Notes: generated by a model not told the origin, from the sequence alone. Numbered from the stretch's first letter, positions 45,301 to 56,700 are shown. The stretch: DNA of 64,000 nucleotides from Biomphalaria glabrata (GCF_947242115.1 NC_074723.1:30413543-30477542), one strand, 5' to 3'. Numbers and translations: made by a program.

Positions 45301-48300
45301 AATCAAGCTTCTTATGCGCTTTCTTTGCCCCCCTGGATTAGCCAAAACGTCTTTATTCTTGTTACTAAGAGTGTTCTTGAAAATTTTTGCAGTTAAGTGT
45401 TTTTTCTGGTGGTTGCTCCATCTTAAAAGCTGGTCTACAAGCAGAATGAAAAGAACACACCTATAGCAGACTAATATTTCAAAAATTGAAGAAATTAAGC
45501 TTTGGGAAACATTATCAGGTTTAAAAATCTGTTGTTTGATTTGCCACAATGCTTGACTTAACTCAGTCCTTTTGACTCCCAGTGGAGCACATGGTGCAAC
45601 ATCATTTCACCATCGGGCTCTGTTCTGCTTTATTCCCCTTAGCTAGGTCCTTATCAATCCTTCAGTCTTTGCCTCTTGGTCTACTTATCTTCTCCATGTT
45701 TGCTTTGGTCTTCTGGCCTTTCTCTTCCCCTGTTGGTTCCAGTCTAAGGCCTGTTTTACAATACTTTCTGTTGTTTTTTGCAATGTATGCCCAATTCAAC
45801 CTCATTTACATTTTTTATTTCTAGCTCTATCACTATTTGCTGTTATTCTGTTCCCACAGACTATGCAATGTTAACTTTCTGTCTTGTTAGATTTGTAATT
45901 GTTCTTATATCCATTTTACATTGTTTATTGTTTTTAAAAACGCCAGATGTTAATTTAGGGAAAAAATATTGGCCTTAATTATTAACAAATATTATATATA
46001 TGTTTCAGCAATGTGTAAATGAATAACTCCTTGTGTTAGAACTAATGAACGTTTCTTAAAGATATGTATATGATACGTGACTACCTCATTTCTTGTAAAC
46101 ACTTATGGTGCAAAACTTGAAAATCCTTTTCAGATTACTTATGTGTGAACACATCCTTGTATGTATGATTTCCTTACGATAAGGTTGCATGGTGGCTGAG
46201 TGTTAAAGTGCTTGGGCTTCTGAACCAAAGGGTCGCGGGTTTAAAGCTCTGTGAAGACTGGGGTTTTAAAAATCTGGGTCTCTCTTATGCCCCTGAGTCT
46301 ACCCAACTCTGATGCATTATAAATCACTAACTATGAAAGTTTTGGCTGTAATGCTTTCAGACTTCATGTTTCTTACATAAAAAAATGATTAAGCAATGGT
46401 GAAAGTACGATCCGGTAACAGTATATAATGTTGTTTTTATTTCAGAAATGTTTAGTGGTCTTATGATATTCAATTTTTTGTTTGTTTGTCTTTGTTAAAT
46501 CTTCAAGAGCTCCCCTATGATGTTCTTAGAGGAAGAAAACTCAAAGAGCGACGACTGTTTCTACTTGTTTGAAATCAAGCACAAGACAGTGTGCCCTGTG
46601 CCAGCTGGGGGTTCAGGATTAAGTGTTGGATCAATACTGGTCATTGTGTAAGTTGTGTACTATAGCTCTTAATCTGGCAGTACCATTAAGACACTCTTGT
46701 TACTCTTGTTGGGCCTTGAAATTGCATACACAGAGCCTTTTGCTCTTGGCTCTAGCTTTATCATGTTACTTTTAATGTTTTATGCCCTCAGGTGACGCTA
46801 CTCCATTGTCATGTATTTTCAATGTTTTTTTTAAAACCAATTTCAGGTTCTTCTCTGTCTTGTTTGTGTACATTGTAGTTGGCTTCCTGTACCAGAGATT
46901 TGTCCTCAGATCAAAGGGGATTGAACAGTTTCCTAATTATGAATTCTGGAAAGACTTTGGTAACCTACAAGCTGTGAGTGGGCTTATTAATTATGTACCT
47001 TCTCATCATCTTTCTTTTGTGTTCCTCATGGAACACAGGGCCCTCTCCTCAATCACTCTTGATTGTTTATAGGTCCTGTAAAATAGAAAAAGAAAAGACA
47101 TACCTCCAAACTTATCAGATATGTATAAGTGCTCCTTCTTCCCTAGTGCCATTAGACCAGGTTACCTAATTCAGCCAGGAAAACCTTCTTCCCTAGTGTC
47201 ATTAGAACAGGTAACCTGATTCAGCCAGGAAAACCTTCTTCCCTAGTGTCATTAGAACAGGTAACCTGATTCAGCCAGGAAAACCTTCTTCCCTAGTGTC
47301 ATTAGAACAGGTAACCTGATTCAGCCAGGAAAACCTTCTTCCCTAGTGTCATTAGAACAGGTAACCTGATTCAGCAAGGAAAACCTTCTTCCCTAGTGTC
47401 ATTAGAACAGGTAACCTGATTCAGCCAGGAAAACCTTCTTCCCTAGAGTCATTAGAACAGGTAACCTGATTCAGCCAGGAAAACCTTCTTCCCTAGTGTC
47501 ATTAGAACAGGTTACCTGATTCAGCCAGGAAAACCTTCTTCCCTAGTGTCATTAGAACAGGTAACCTGATTCAGCCAGGAAAACCTTCTTCCCTAGTGCC
47601 ATTAGAACAGGTTACCTGATTCAGCCAGGAAAACCTTCTTCCCTAGTGTCATTAGAACAGGTTACCTAATTCAGCCAGGAAAACCTTCTTCCCTAGTGTC
47701 ATTAGAACAGGTTACCTAATTCAGCCAGGAAAACCTTCTTCCCTAGTGTCATTAGAACAGGTAACCTGATTCAGCCAGGAAAACCTTCTTCCCTAGTGTC
47801 ATTAGAACAGGTTACCTGATTCAGCCAGGAAAACCTTCTTCCCTAGTGTCATTAGAACAGGTAACCTGATTCAGCCAGGAAAACCTTCTTCCCTAGTGCC
47901 ATTAGAACAGGTTACCTGATTCAGCCAGGAAAACCTTCTTCCCTAGTGCCATTAGAACAGGTTACCTAATTCAGCCAGGAAAACCTTATTCCCTAGTGTC
48001 ATTAGAACAGGTTACCTAATTCAGCCAGGAAAACCTTCTTCCCTAGTGTCATTAGAACAGGTAACCTTATTCAGCCAGGAAAACCTTCTTCCCTAGTGTC
48101 ATTAGAACAGGTAACCTTATTCAGCCAGGAAAACCTTCTTCCCTATTGTTGTTAAAATTTTATTTAACTTTAACAACATAAACATATTTTTTAAAGGCAT
48201 CATGTAAATACAGCCTAAGCATGAAAGTCATTCCAAGTTCCAAGATCAAGTACTGTTTTGTAAGATTTTTCCAGTTTGACTTTTTCAATTTTCAAAGTGC

Positions 48301-48456
48301 TAACCTTTAAATTTAATTCAAATTTTTTTGCAGGACGGTTGTGACCTGGTTTGCAGGACTAAGGACAGGCGCAGGCTAGAAGGATTTGGTGGCCTTGGAG
48401 ATGACCAGCTTGACCCTACAGAAGAGATCCGAGATGAGAATTTGTTACCAATGTAG
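39378..48456 (+). CDS. M6PR: Cation-dependent mannose-6-phosphate receptor (6 exons, complete)
   Basis: Type I membrane receptor that carries mannose-6-phosphate-tagged hydrolases from the trans-Golgi to endosomes. Exons: 39378-39586, 42458-42639, 45180-45289, 46508-46647, 46847-46973, 48334-48456; 296 residues (human 277). Intron 3 uses a GC donor (GAT|GCAAGT); the others are GT-AG. A signal peptide precedes IGKCGF. All six luminal cysteines of the human protein have counterparts. Of the ligand contacts (mature bovine numbering), Tyr45, Gln66, Arg111 (CGKEARR), Glu133 and Tyr143 (CFYLFE) are present; Asp103, the cation contact, is Gly (YGSHC). One membrane span ([20 protein letters not shown]) is followed by a tail with [15 protein letters not shown] and a C-terminal DENLLPM. 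These match the human FW, palmitoylated-Cys and GGA-binding DxxLL signals. Start is the first in-frame Met before the hydrophobic segment; Met13 is an alternative. Confidence 0.96.
39740..39922 (+). mobile_element. SPIN-like hAT MITE
   Basis: Begins caggggttctcaacctgtgg and has caggggtcgccaaagaccat, ending ggttgagaaccgctg. The flanks ctatagag and ctcttgag agree at 6 of 8. 183 bp, in M6PR intron 1, in the opposite orientation to the copy at 25647-25841. Confidence 0.8.
40930..41750 (+). repeat. Dispersed repeat A, about 0.8 kb
   Basis: Shares gacatcataatattttagac, ttatgcaagcagttttttca, agagattgaccctttac and cctgcctgggtggaccactt with 51938-52905 and, inverted, 61300-62045. On its minus strand the right part reads [20 protein letters not shown], a peptide seen again in the other copies. 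This suggests the element carries the end of a coding region on that strand. Lies in M6PR intron 1. Confidence 0.75.
43668..43935 (+). repeat. tRNA-derived SINE, family 2 (left arm of an inverted pair)
   Basis: Head gcaaggaagcctagtggcta through to aggtctgaaaggggaac; in M6PR intron 2. Confidence 0.9.
43975..44232 (-). repeat. tRNA-derived SINE, family 2 (right arm of an inverted pair)
   Basis: Reverse copy starting agttcccctttcagaccttg and ending gcttagccactgcgcctcc. It lies tail to tail with the copy 40 bases to its left. Confidence 0.9.
44697..44866. repeat. Tandem duplication, 85-bp unit, two copies
   Basis: aataacattcttcaattgtt and aataacattcttcgatagtt start the copies. Both continue with aagtgtct, aaaattactggttt/cacat and ttttgagcca. 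In M6PR intron 2. Confidence 0.85.
46184..46330 (+). repeat. SINE family 2, 3'-truncated
   Basis: gttgcatggtggctgagtgt, aaagtgcttgggcttctgaa, ggtcgcgggtttaaagctct; ends after acccaactctgatg. In M6PR intron 3. Confidence 0.85.
47100..48150 (+). repeat. 50-bp minisatellite of about 20 copies derived from a LINE 3' end
   Basis: The first unit is preceded by atgtataagtgctccttctt and contains ccctagtgccattaga...caggttacctaattcagccaggaaaa. This matches the LINE coding end at 13765-13830 (aatactccttccctagtgct, gagctagccaggaaaacc). Copies vary at a few sites (gtaacc/gttacc, tgat/taat). It fills most of M6PR intron 5. Confidence 0.9.
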
Positions 48457-50730
48457 TATGACATGAATGGAGTTTTGTTGGTGGCAGTGATAGAGCGCTT
48501 TGTGCTGGTTTGAGTGTCGAATGTTTGCCATTTGATACAGTTTGGATTGTTTTCTTCTACTTTTTTCTTTCTAGAGGTATACAAATTGTAATTTGAATTT
48601 TTTATATGCTAAAATGTGTAAATATTTTTATATATTCTAAATTTGCCTTTGCTGTTTATCCTATTACACTGGCATATTACATCAGTTTTTTTGTTGTTTT
48701 TTTTTCTTTCTTTTTGGGTGATAAAATTTAAGTGATGCACTGGAAGTTGGCAAAGTATGTCATGGTAGGTTGTTAGTGTTTTCTGTATAAGATGCAACTT
48801 AAATAACTGAAAGCAAGTCTCAGATCTGGTCAAGACTTGTGTAGTTTTAGTTAGATTAGGTTACGTCATAGCCTCTGTTTTTTTAAATTTTAACAAAAAG
48901 CTTAAGCGTATACAAATACTTTTAAGTCCAATGAAACTCTTGCAACTTAAAATAGATATGTGGACATAACATATTTTTCATTAACCAACAAAAAAAATAT
49001 AATTAAAACCGTATGTTTCTTTTTTCTCAATATCTGGCTTTAAAATTAGCTATGCCTACAATCACACTGTTATGTGGCCATTAAATCATTATTTTTTTGT
49101 TTTATAACCACTAATTAGACAGTTAAATGAAAACATTGCTGGAAAGATAAAAGGACATTTCAGTATGGAAGTATGGAAATCATTACTCCTGGCTTCTAAA
49201 GTCAGGTATGATTTAAGAGCTCAAGGTTTTTATTTTGAACCTTCGAGTATTCAAAAAAACAAATCTGATAAAAAGTTTGACTGCCTAATTTTTTGTATGT
49301 ATTATAAGATTCCTTCCAAGCCTTTGTTTACTACAAATCCATTGTAGACTATAGATTACTATTAGGTGTTTACTAATTGAATACTATTCTGCTCTTTGTT
49401 ATATTTTATTTATATATAATAGCAAAATTTAGTGTCAAATAGCAATGAAGTTTTGCTCATGAAGAACTGCATGATGTGGAAGCCACTCTGCAGTTGATCT
49501 CATACATAGATCTAGAGGTATGACCTTCTCAAGATGAGAGAAAAGAGGAACTGTATTTGTATAAGGTTATAAGCTCAGTATTGGGCTCACCTTTCTTTTC
49601 ATCATTGGTTAACTTAATCCAAATTGTTTGTAAAACAATCACAAATGTCTGAAATTTATTTTGGTTTGGTGGTCTGTAAAATGAATGCCTTGTTAACATC
49701 AAGAAACCTAGTTAACATTATGGAAGCGTATCGTCTTGAATTAAATACATCAAGTTACTCATATAAATTTATTGATTAACCATTGAAGCTCTCTTACTGT
49801 TTGAATTAATGTTTTAAATGTTTTGCAATTTTATCATTCCAATGTAAAGTTGGTTTCAAGTCGAGGATATTACAACTTTTTTTTTTTTCATTTTTATTTT
49901 TACTTGCACTTGATGTAAAAGAAAATACTTGTGTGTGATGATAGCTTCTTGAAGCAGCATAGAAGTCAACAGAACAGACTTCAAGTTATAATCAAGATAA
50001 ATTGATAATAAAAATTTTCCTCTAATGTTTTTGAGCTTTTTGACTTAAAGGCATCAAATTTTTTAATATAGAATTTAATTTATTTTAATGTAGATTTTTT
50101 TGTAAAGAAAAGCATAACTAGACAGTTTTTAGTTAGCATTTTTCAAAACTACCACTTAAGAATGTACTAGTGAACATCCTTTTACTTTATTTCTAAATTA
50201 AATCTAGTTTCAGGTAAATAGCATTGTTTAAAAAATATCACATTTTCCAAACTTACCATCTTTGTGTGGTCCACTATCACAAATAATTTAAGTAGATTTT
50301 TTTATTATTATTTTCTAATTACAATGAATAATGAGTTTAATTTGTATTGATTGAAAAATATTGAGCATAATTTCAAGATTGGTTATTGATGTGCGTGAGT
50401 TAAAGATTGGTTATTAATGTGCGTGAGTTACATCTGTGTTACATATCATTGTCTCTCTTACTCTTCCAGAAATTAGCAACCCTGCTATGTGCTTCTTAGT
50501 AGTTTGGGCTTTGAGTTAGAAGCAGAGTAGTGAAAGTATAAATATTACAAAACATTTCTAATGGTATCTCAACCTGGATTGACCATTATTTTAGAGGGGG
50601 AATATAATACATAGGACATTGTCCTAGGTTCTGAAGAATAAGGATAAGTGTGGTATTTGAAATGACCTTGCCAATCCAGTTGCGACTTTCAGATTTTGCT
50701 ACACCTAATGCTGGGGGTCTATTTAAGTTT
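48457..50730 (+). other. M6PR: M6PR 3' UTR and downstream AT-rich DNA
   Basis: No coding sequence or SINE is seen. The first clear AATAAA on the plus strand that I find after the stop is at 50007-50012 (ataataaaaa), a possible distal poly(A) signal implying a 1.5-kb 3' UTR. A 28-bp unit (agattggttattgatgtgcg...) is duplicated near 50376-50430. Confidence 0.35.
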
Positions 50731-50744
50731 TCTTTTCATCTTCA

Positions 50745-51008
50745 TGTAGGAGGCATTGTGGCTGAGCGGTAAAGCACTTGGTTTCCTAACCGAGGGGCCC
50801 GGGTTCAAATCCTGGTGAAAACTGATTTTTAATTTCGGTGTCTTTAGGGCACCTTTGAGTCCACACAGCTCTAATTTGTGCTTGACATTAGTTATGGAAA
50901 AGTAAAGGTGGTTGGTCATTGTGCTGGCCATATTGTGAACTGTGAATCACTGAAACATGTCCTTTACATCATCTGCCCTATAGATTGCAAGGTCTGAAAG
51001 GGGAACAA
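50745..51008 (+). repeat. tRNA-derived SINE, family 2
   Basis: ggaggcattgtggctgagcg, cgggttcaaatcctggtgaa, ggtctgaaaggggaac. One of the best preserved copies, with intact-looking A and B boxes. Confidence 0.92.
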
Positions 51009-51405
51009 CTTTTCATCTTCATCTGTTTTCTGCCATTTGTCAATTTAAGCTGGGTTTTTTTCATCTTTACCTGTCTTCAGCAAGGGTCCTTCTTTTGGTC
51101 TCAAATGTGTGTCCTTCAATGAATACCAACAAACCAAATAAAAAGTAGTTCGCAATTGCAATTTACATTTTTTTTTTTCTTTGGGTAGGTAGAGATGGTC
51201 CTATACTTGTGTGGTATGTTCTTTGGACAGTCAACACAATGTTTTGGTGTATAGAGTCCATGTCTCAAACATCTTTGAGCATATTTTCATTTCTAGACAT
51301 GATGTACATCTTCAAGCACCTTTTTGTTGTCAGCAGTGAGAGCACTGTATCTCCTACCAAGTTTGTGTTTCTCTTTTTTGTCTGTTCAATCTTAGTCCTT
51401 TATAA

Positions 51406-51409
<4 letters not shown>

Positions 51410-51448
<39 letters not shown>

Positions 51449-51500
51449 CCACTTCTTATTCTCTCTATATACTTATCTACTCCCTCCTCATGTCTCTCTT
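51410..51500. repeat. CT microsatellite
   Basis: Impure (tc)n, core 51414-51440. Confidence 0.9.
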
Positions 51501-51937
51501 AGCCTCTTTCTTTCTTCTTAACTCTCTGTAGCATTACTTATACCATTGAATTGTTTTGTTAACAGTATTCATTTTGCATCTCTTCCTCTCAAAGGTTCTG
51601 AAGGCTTCTTTACTACGGTAACACTGAGGGGCTTTGCCTATGTTTCTTATTTAGATAGTAATTTTATGTATTTAAAAAGTCTTTTAAACTACTATAAAGT
51701 CATTTTTTCATTATCAATGGATGCCTTAACTTTATTAAAAATCTTTCAAGTAAAAATATTATGATGAATTATTTTTTTTGAACTTTTAAATTACATTATT
51801 TCATTTGTTTTTCTTGTGTCTGTCTTCATCTATTGCCATTATTTACTTATGTATGGATTCTGTGTACATACGAAACAGTTGTTTTTTTTTATATCTATAA
51901 TTTTAGGGCTTATGTGCAGATTGCAACCTTCATTTTA

Positions 51938-52905
51938 GCGGCCCCCGAAAGGGGAAAAGACGCTATTAGTTATGTGTGGCCTGTCTGTCCGTCTGTCCTG
52001 TTTAGATTTTAGAAACTAGAAGAGAAAATGAAAATCGGACATCATGATATTTTAGACCATTCAAAGTTCTGATGCAACAGCTATTTTTTCTTTTCTGAAA
52101 GCGAAAAATCTAATTTTTTAAATCAATTATGCAAGCAGTTTTTTTTTCATAAAAATACACCATTTGTACAACTATTCTCTATTAATAGTAACAAATATTA
52201 GAGGCTTTTTAGTAAGGGAGATCACAAACACATTTATGCAAATGGTTTTTAATTTTTGGTCCAAAAATATTTTAATTTACAATTGTATTGCTAAGTTATG
52301 TAAGTTCTGTCATACTAAATACTACATTTACACAAAAAATGTTAACTTTTTTTAAAGAGAAAAAAATCTATTTACTCTAAGTTGGACATAATTTTAAACA
52401 ACAATTAATAAGTAAATTAATAAAATATTTTCGCGTGAACTGCAGAGTACACATGTAATATCGGAACACAAAACTAAAGGAATATTTTCTTTATTTTTAT
52501 TTACGGAAATGTTTTTTTTTAGGCTTTTAATAAGAGATTGACCCTTTACAAAACAATTAGATCAATTAGATACGCATTATAAGACATCAGTTAGGCCTGG
52601 TTCACATCTAACTTCACTTTCACCTATCCCTACGGTCTGCTTGACCTTTGGGGCACCACACAGGATCTGTCAACCTTCTTTCTCCATTCTTCTCTGTCAT
52701 TTGCCTATGATAGAATATCATTGATTTTCTTTCTGAAAATATTGAAACCTGCCTGGGTGAACCACTTCTGATAGAATTTAATACCGATATTCTTCTGAAA
52801 ATATTGAAACCTGCCTTTTCTTCCTGCCTGGGTGGACCACCTCGGGGGCCGATTTTTAGTTTGTGTTTCCACACAAACTGTCTTTGTAACCTTGTTTTTC
52901 AAGCT
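51938..52905 (+). repeat. Dispersed repeat A, longest copy (about 0.97 kb)
   Basis: Starts gcggcccccgaaaggggaaa, includes gtctgtccgtctgtcctgtt, and ends near ctgtctttgtaaccttg. The minus strand near 52640-52720 reads EKNGERRLTDPVWCPKGQAD, the counterpart of the peptide in the copy at 41501-41695. A stretch around tgaaaatattgaaacctgcc is duplicated within it. Confidence 0.75.
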
Positions 52906-53144
52906 TTTATTTTTATTTTTTGTTTGTTCTTTCTAAGTTTACAGAAGATTTCTATGTTGATACACAATATCTTTAATGCTTGGAATAAATTGTTATAAAT
53001 GACATCATCTTTGAACTATTGTATTTACATTTTGTTTCTCCGGTGTAATTCGTGTCAATGCATGCATGGGAAAGACAATGGATGGGGGGAGGGGGTGAGA
53101 AAAGAATTAGCCTTATTTTTCATTGATAAAGTGATACAGGGCTA

Positions 53145-53350
53145 GGCTAATGAACTGAGAGGTCTTGGGTTTAAATCTCGTTGAACATTGTAAAAAGTTT
53201 TTTAGGATACCCCTGAGTTCGCCCAACTCTAATGAGTATTTTACATTAATTAGGAAAACAGTCATTGGTCGTTATGCTGGCCCAAATGACACCCTCGTTA
53301 CAAGTCGGATATAGAAAAATGAGCTTTACATTATCTGAAAGGTGGAATTT
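53145..53350 (+). repeat. SINE family 2, strongly diverged
   Basis: ggctaatgaactgagaggtc, tttaaatctcgttgaac, cccaactctaatgagtattt, atgacaccctcgtt remain recognisable. Confidence 0.65.
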
Positions 53351-53354
53351 TAAA

Positions 53355-53600
53355 TTAACTTTTTCCTACATAAATGCTCCATGAGAGCCTTCAACATGGA
53401 CCCTGCCACTGGTAGACGAACGCCAATGTTAGATCATCATGGCGTCGTTGAAAACTGGCGTAAATATCGGTGAGGAAAACAGCCTTGGGTTAAGAAAAGC
53501 GCCAGAGAAGAAAGTCAAGGCCAACCGCACAGGCTTCAGCTGAAACAGCTTGCCGCAGTGTGCAAACCGATAATTTCGGGCCAAATAGGCCTCACAAGCA
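53355..53600 (+). mobile_element. LINE C-terminal zinc-finger tail, decayed
   Basis: Frames read LKQLAAVCKPIISGQIGLTS then NTRT, resembling the CxxC..RIGLxSHxR tail of LINE proteins. Short and broken. Confidence 0.4.
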
Positions 53601-53704
53601 ACACGAGAACGTTAAAAAATGCAATGCTAAATCCATGGGCCTAACCAGGATATTTTTTTGGGGGGGGTAAGGGGGGGGGATTTTTCTCACACACACACCC
53701 CACG

Positions 53705-53707
<3 letters not shown>

Positions 53708-53785
<78 letters not shown>
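53708..53785. repeat. TA microsatellite in the left inverted arm
   Basis: About 39 uninterrupted TA units. The matching position in the right arm (55379-55413) is also TA-rich, next to CA repeats. Confidence 0.95.
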
Positions 53786-53788
<3 letters not shown>

Positions 53789-54029
53789 ATTTGTACATAC
53801 TTAATCTTTATAACATTGTGACCTTTCATTCTTTCGGAAAACGTTTATTGTACCATAGAATAGGTAATTCCTGGAGTTAGTGGGAAAATTGTAGACTCCC
53901 CGCCCTTGCCAGCAAGCCCCGCCGCCAAGCACTATTTCCGGTATTGAAAACCAACAAAATGCATATTCTGAGTTATCTACAGTGCATTATCCTGCTATTA
54001 AAAAGTGTTATTTCAAAAAAAAAATAATA

Positions 54030-54625
54030 ATAATAATGCAAACGACAATCCCCAAATTCCAAGAGCATAGCTAAGGAAGATTTTGATTTTAAAACCCCCT
54101 CCGAAATCTACGATAAAAAAACTATCTTCAATATAAGACTATCCATACATCAGTCACCAGATTCTAGTCAAGAGGAATTTTGTGTTTAACCCCCTCCTCC
54201 AGCGGGGTTTGCAACTAAAAACTACCTCTTCGATATAAAAAAAAAATTATAAAAAAAGCAATTTACACCCTCAAAATTCTATGAGCGTAGCCAAATGGAT
54301 TCTTTGGTTTAAATCCTCTTCAGCGGAGTTTGAAGCTAAAAAATATCTCATCAATATTAAAAAAATTGAAAATTACTCAAAATGCTATGATCGTAGCCGA
54401 AGGGGGTTTTGAGTTTAAACCCCCATCCAGCGGCGTTTGAAGCTTAAAATACCTCTTCAATATAAAAAAAAAGCAAATAACACCCTAAAAATTCTATGAG
54501 CGTAGCCAAAGCGATTCTTTAGTTTAAATACCCCTCTCTCTTCAATTTTTCTAAAGCAAACTACATGTGCAGTCACCAAATTCTATGAACGTAGCTAAGG
54601 GGGTTATGAATTTGTTTTAAATAAA
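54030..54625. repeat. Degenerate tandem repeat of about 110-120 bp
   Basis: Five or six units each contain ctatgagcgtagccaaa-like text, then ttttgagtttaaaccccc, cagcggngtttgaagctaaa and acctcttcaatataaa. Confidence 0.75.
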
Positions 54626-54639
54626 GTGCAGTGAATAGT

Positions 54640-55010
54640 CATCTGCCGAAAAGAAAAAAAGACTAACTGTGGCTCAACAAAGATGGCTAAGACGGATTTT
54701 AGAAGTCAGTTATAGAGATCAGGTGTCAATCAAGGAAATCCTATGCCGAACTGGGAGTCGACCTCTTAGTAAGGTTGTGACAGTGTCGCATGATAGGTTT
54801 GCGGGACATGTTCTCCGACAAAATGAATTAGGCATAATAAGAGTTGCAATGACATGGAGGCCATTGCGAGAAAAGCGCAAACAGGGACATCCTAGTACAA
54901 CTTGGCGCCACACTTTCATGTAGGTCCTCAGAGCAGGTGGGAAGAGGCTTCAAACATTGACAGTGACCGATTTGTATGGAAGCAGCTTACCGCTAAGGCA
55001 GTAAGCATAG
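54640..55010 (+). mobile_element. LINE reverse transcriptase C-terminal fragment
   Basis: Reads RWLRRILEVSYRDQVSIKEI, then RFAGHVLRQNELGIIRVAMT and GHPSTTWRHTFM before a stop. This is the typical tail of a mollusc LINE reverse transcriptase (RRxxGHVxR and RPxTTWRRT motifs). Lies inside the inverted-repeat element. Confidence 0.8.
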
Positions 55011-55264
55011 CACATAAGGTTTTTTTTAAATAAAACTTTTAATAGCAGGATGATGCAGTGTAGATACCAAAAAATTTGCATTTTGTTGGCTTTAAATACC
55101 GGAAATAGTGTTTAGCTCCGCCCTGCGCTAGGGGAGCTCACAGCGCTCCCCCAACCCCTAATTGTTGACGATGACTGGGATTTTTCACTCCAGGAAAAAC
55201 CTATTGTAAGGTGCAATAAACGTCTTCCGAAAAATGAAGGGTCAGAATGTAATAAAGATTAATT

Positions 55265-55342
55265 ATATGTACACACCCACATACACACTTAAGCTTACAC
55301 ACACACACACATACACACACATACATACATACATACATATAT

Positions 55343-55373
<31 letters not shown>

Positions 55374-55377
55374 TAGG

Positions 55378-55415
<38 letters not shown>
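55265..55415. repeat. CA and TA microsatellites in the right inverted arm
   Basis: (ca)n with ata interruptions 55265-55373, then (ta)n 55380-55413. Confidence 0.9.
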
Positions 55416-55417
<2 letters not shown>

Positions 55418-55509
55418 CGGGGAGGGGGAGAAAAAATCCTGGCTACGCCCATGATATATATATATAGGCTATATATAGGCCTATATATCTATATATATCT
55501 ATATATATT

Positions 55510-55930
55510 CTAGTCTAGACTGAGTCGGAAGATTACTGAGGAGTGCAGTATTTCACATGGATACGCAGTCCCAACTGCTACCTTCATATTTTGCCACCAC
55601 CAGCAGACATAGCCGTTGTCAGTCGGTTCGATCCCTTTTCGCTGTCTGTTCTCGGCAGTGGAGTTTCCTTTTGTCTCGAATGTGTCTCCCGCGACCTTTA
55701 TCAGAAACTATCAGCTATCTCGTTCGGAAGCCGCTTGCAACAAGATGTTCTCTTCTATCATGTTCTATGTCAGTTAAAACAAGTTGGCGCCTAAGATTCC
55801 GGAAGGGGGGCGGGACACTTCTGTTATGCCGACCCCCTTTCAGCTCAAGCAAAAAGGTTGCCGTTGGCATAGTCGTATACGGTCGTTCCGGGAGTACCTG
55901 CATGCCCAGCGTAGCAATCGAACTATAAGT
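55510..55930 (-). mobile_element. LINE 3' end with zinc-finger tail, same family as 37825-38590
   Basis: Minus strand reads FLLELKGGRHNRSVPPPFRN and ASGFRTR, then after breaks QLGLRIHVKYCTPQ. Compare GGRRNRGAPRK, TSGFRTRQ and [15 protein letters not shown] in the other copies. Confidence 0.75.
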
Positions 55931-55969
55931 AGGGATCTATATAACCAAGCAAACAATAATTTTCTATAG

Positions 55970-56700
55970 GCCTATATGCTACTCTGAGTGGATTTATAGG
56001 CTTACTTATCGCGTACATGGGGGCAACCAGGATTTTTTGTTTGAAAGGCGAAAAAAGGAAGGGGGGGGTGTGGAATCGAAGGCGTTTTTTTTTTTTCTTG
56101 TTGTTTTAACTATTTTCATTTATTAGTTATTAAGGACGAAATAATCACTCGAATCTTACAAAATGTATCAGCTTCATAAAAGAAATATTGATATGTTACT
56201 TCTTTAGCATCATGGATATCGCTGACCAAAGAGAGGCCTATAGGCCTATATATATAACAAAAACTCCAGGGGCAGATTCTGATTGAAGAAAACATTAGGC
56301 CTATATTATATTATCACGATTAATACGATATTGACACCCTCTCCTCATTTTTTCTCTATGTCAAGGATTTTGATCTGGAATCTAGACTATCTAAATCCAA
56401 ATCTTGTCAAGACTATTTCATCTCGTGTTGCGAAAATCTATTTTTCTAAGAAATACCAAGATAGTCCGCCCACTGTCGGTCATGTATGCACCTTTTCACC
56501 CCTTATTAACAGCGCCATCTATTTGTTGTTATTTTGATCAGCTGCTATAACTCGTGATGATAAACAGAAATATACATTGACATCATGATGGATTAATCAT
56601 TTGGCGATTTGTGTGTAGTTTAGATTTCAAACAAACAATGATAGTTGAATATATTGAAATAACATGAACACGTTTTGTAAGATTTGTAGAGCAGGATATT
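55970..56700. other. Upstream region of PLEKHM2
   Basis: Contains a G-rich run after catgggggcaaccaggatt (56017-56080), resembling the terminus of the 53634-55453 element, then AT-rich DNA leading to the first exon. No promoter motif is assigned. Confidence 0.35.

Larger units (their letters stand above)
53634..55453. mobile_element. 1.8-kb element with long terminal inverted repeats
   Basis: catgggcctaaccaggatat (left) mirrors atcctggctacgcccatg (right). Further in, both arms hold a G-rich run, a TA/CA microsatellite and about 230 bp of matching sequence. Examples are cactatttccggtatt and gcattatcctgctattaaaa, inverted at 55027-55260. Between the arms lie a degenerate tandem array (54030-54625) and a LINE fragment (54640-55010). 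No transposase is readable and the superfamily is unknown. Confidence 0.7.

Noticed and set aside
45582-45824. Hydrophobic 80-codon frame in M6PR intron 3 that looks like a membrane protein
   Set aside because: T-rich DNA read in frame; no family resemblance and no splice signals fitting M6PR. Possibly an unrecognised repeat.
50745-50830. tRNA gene candidates at SINE heads (here and at the other family 1-3 copies)
   Set aside because: A and B boxes are present but the sequence does not fold into a complete cloverleaf and runs into the shared SINE body; these are SINE promoters.
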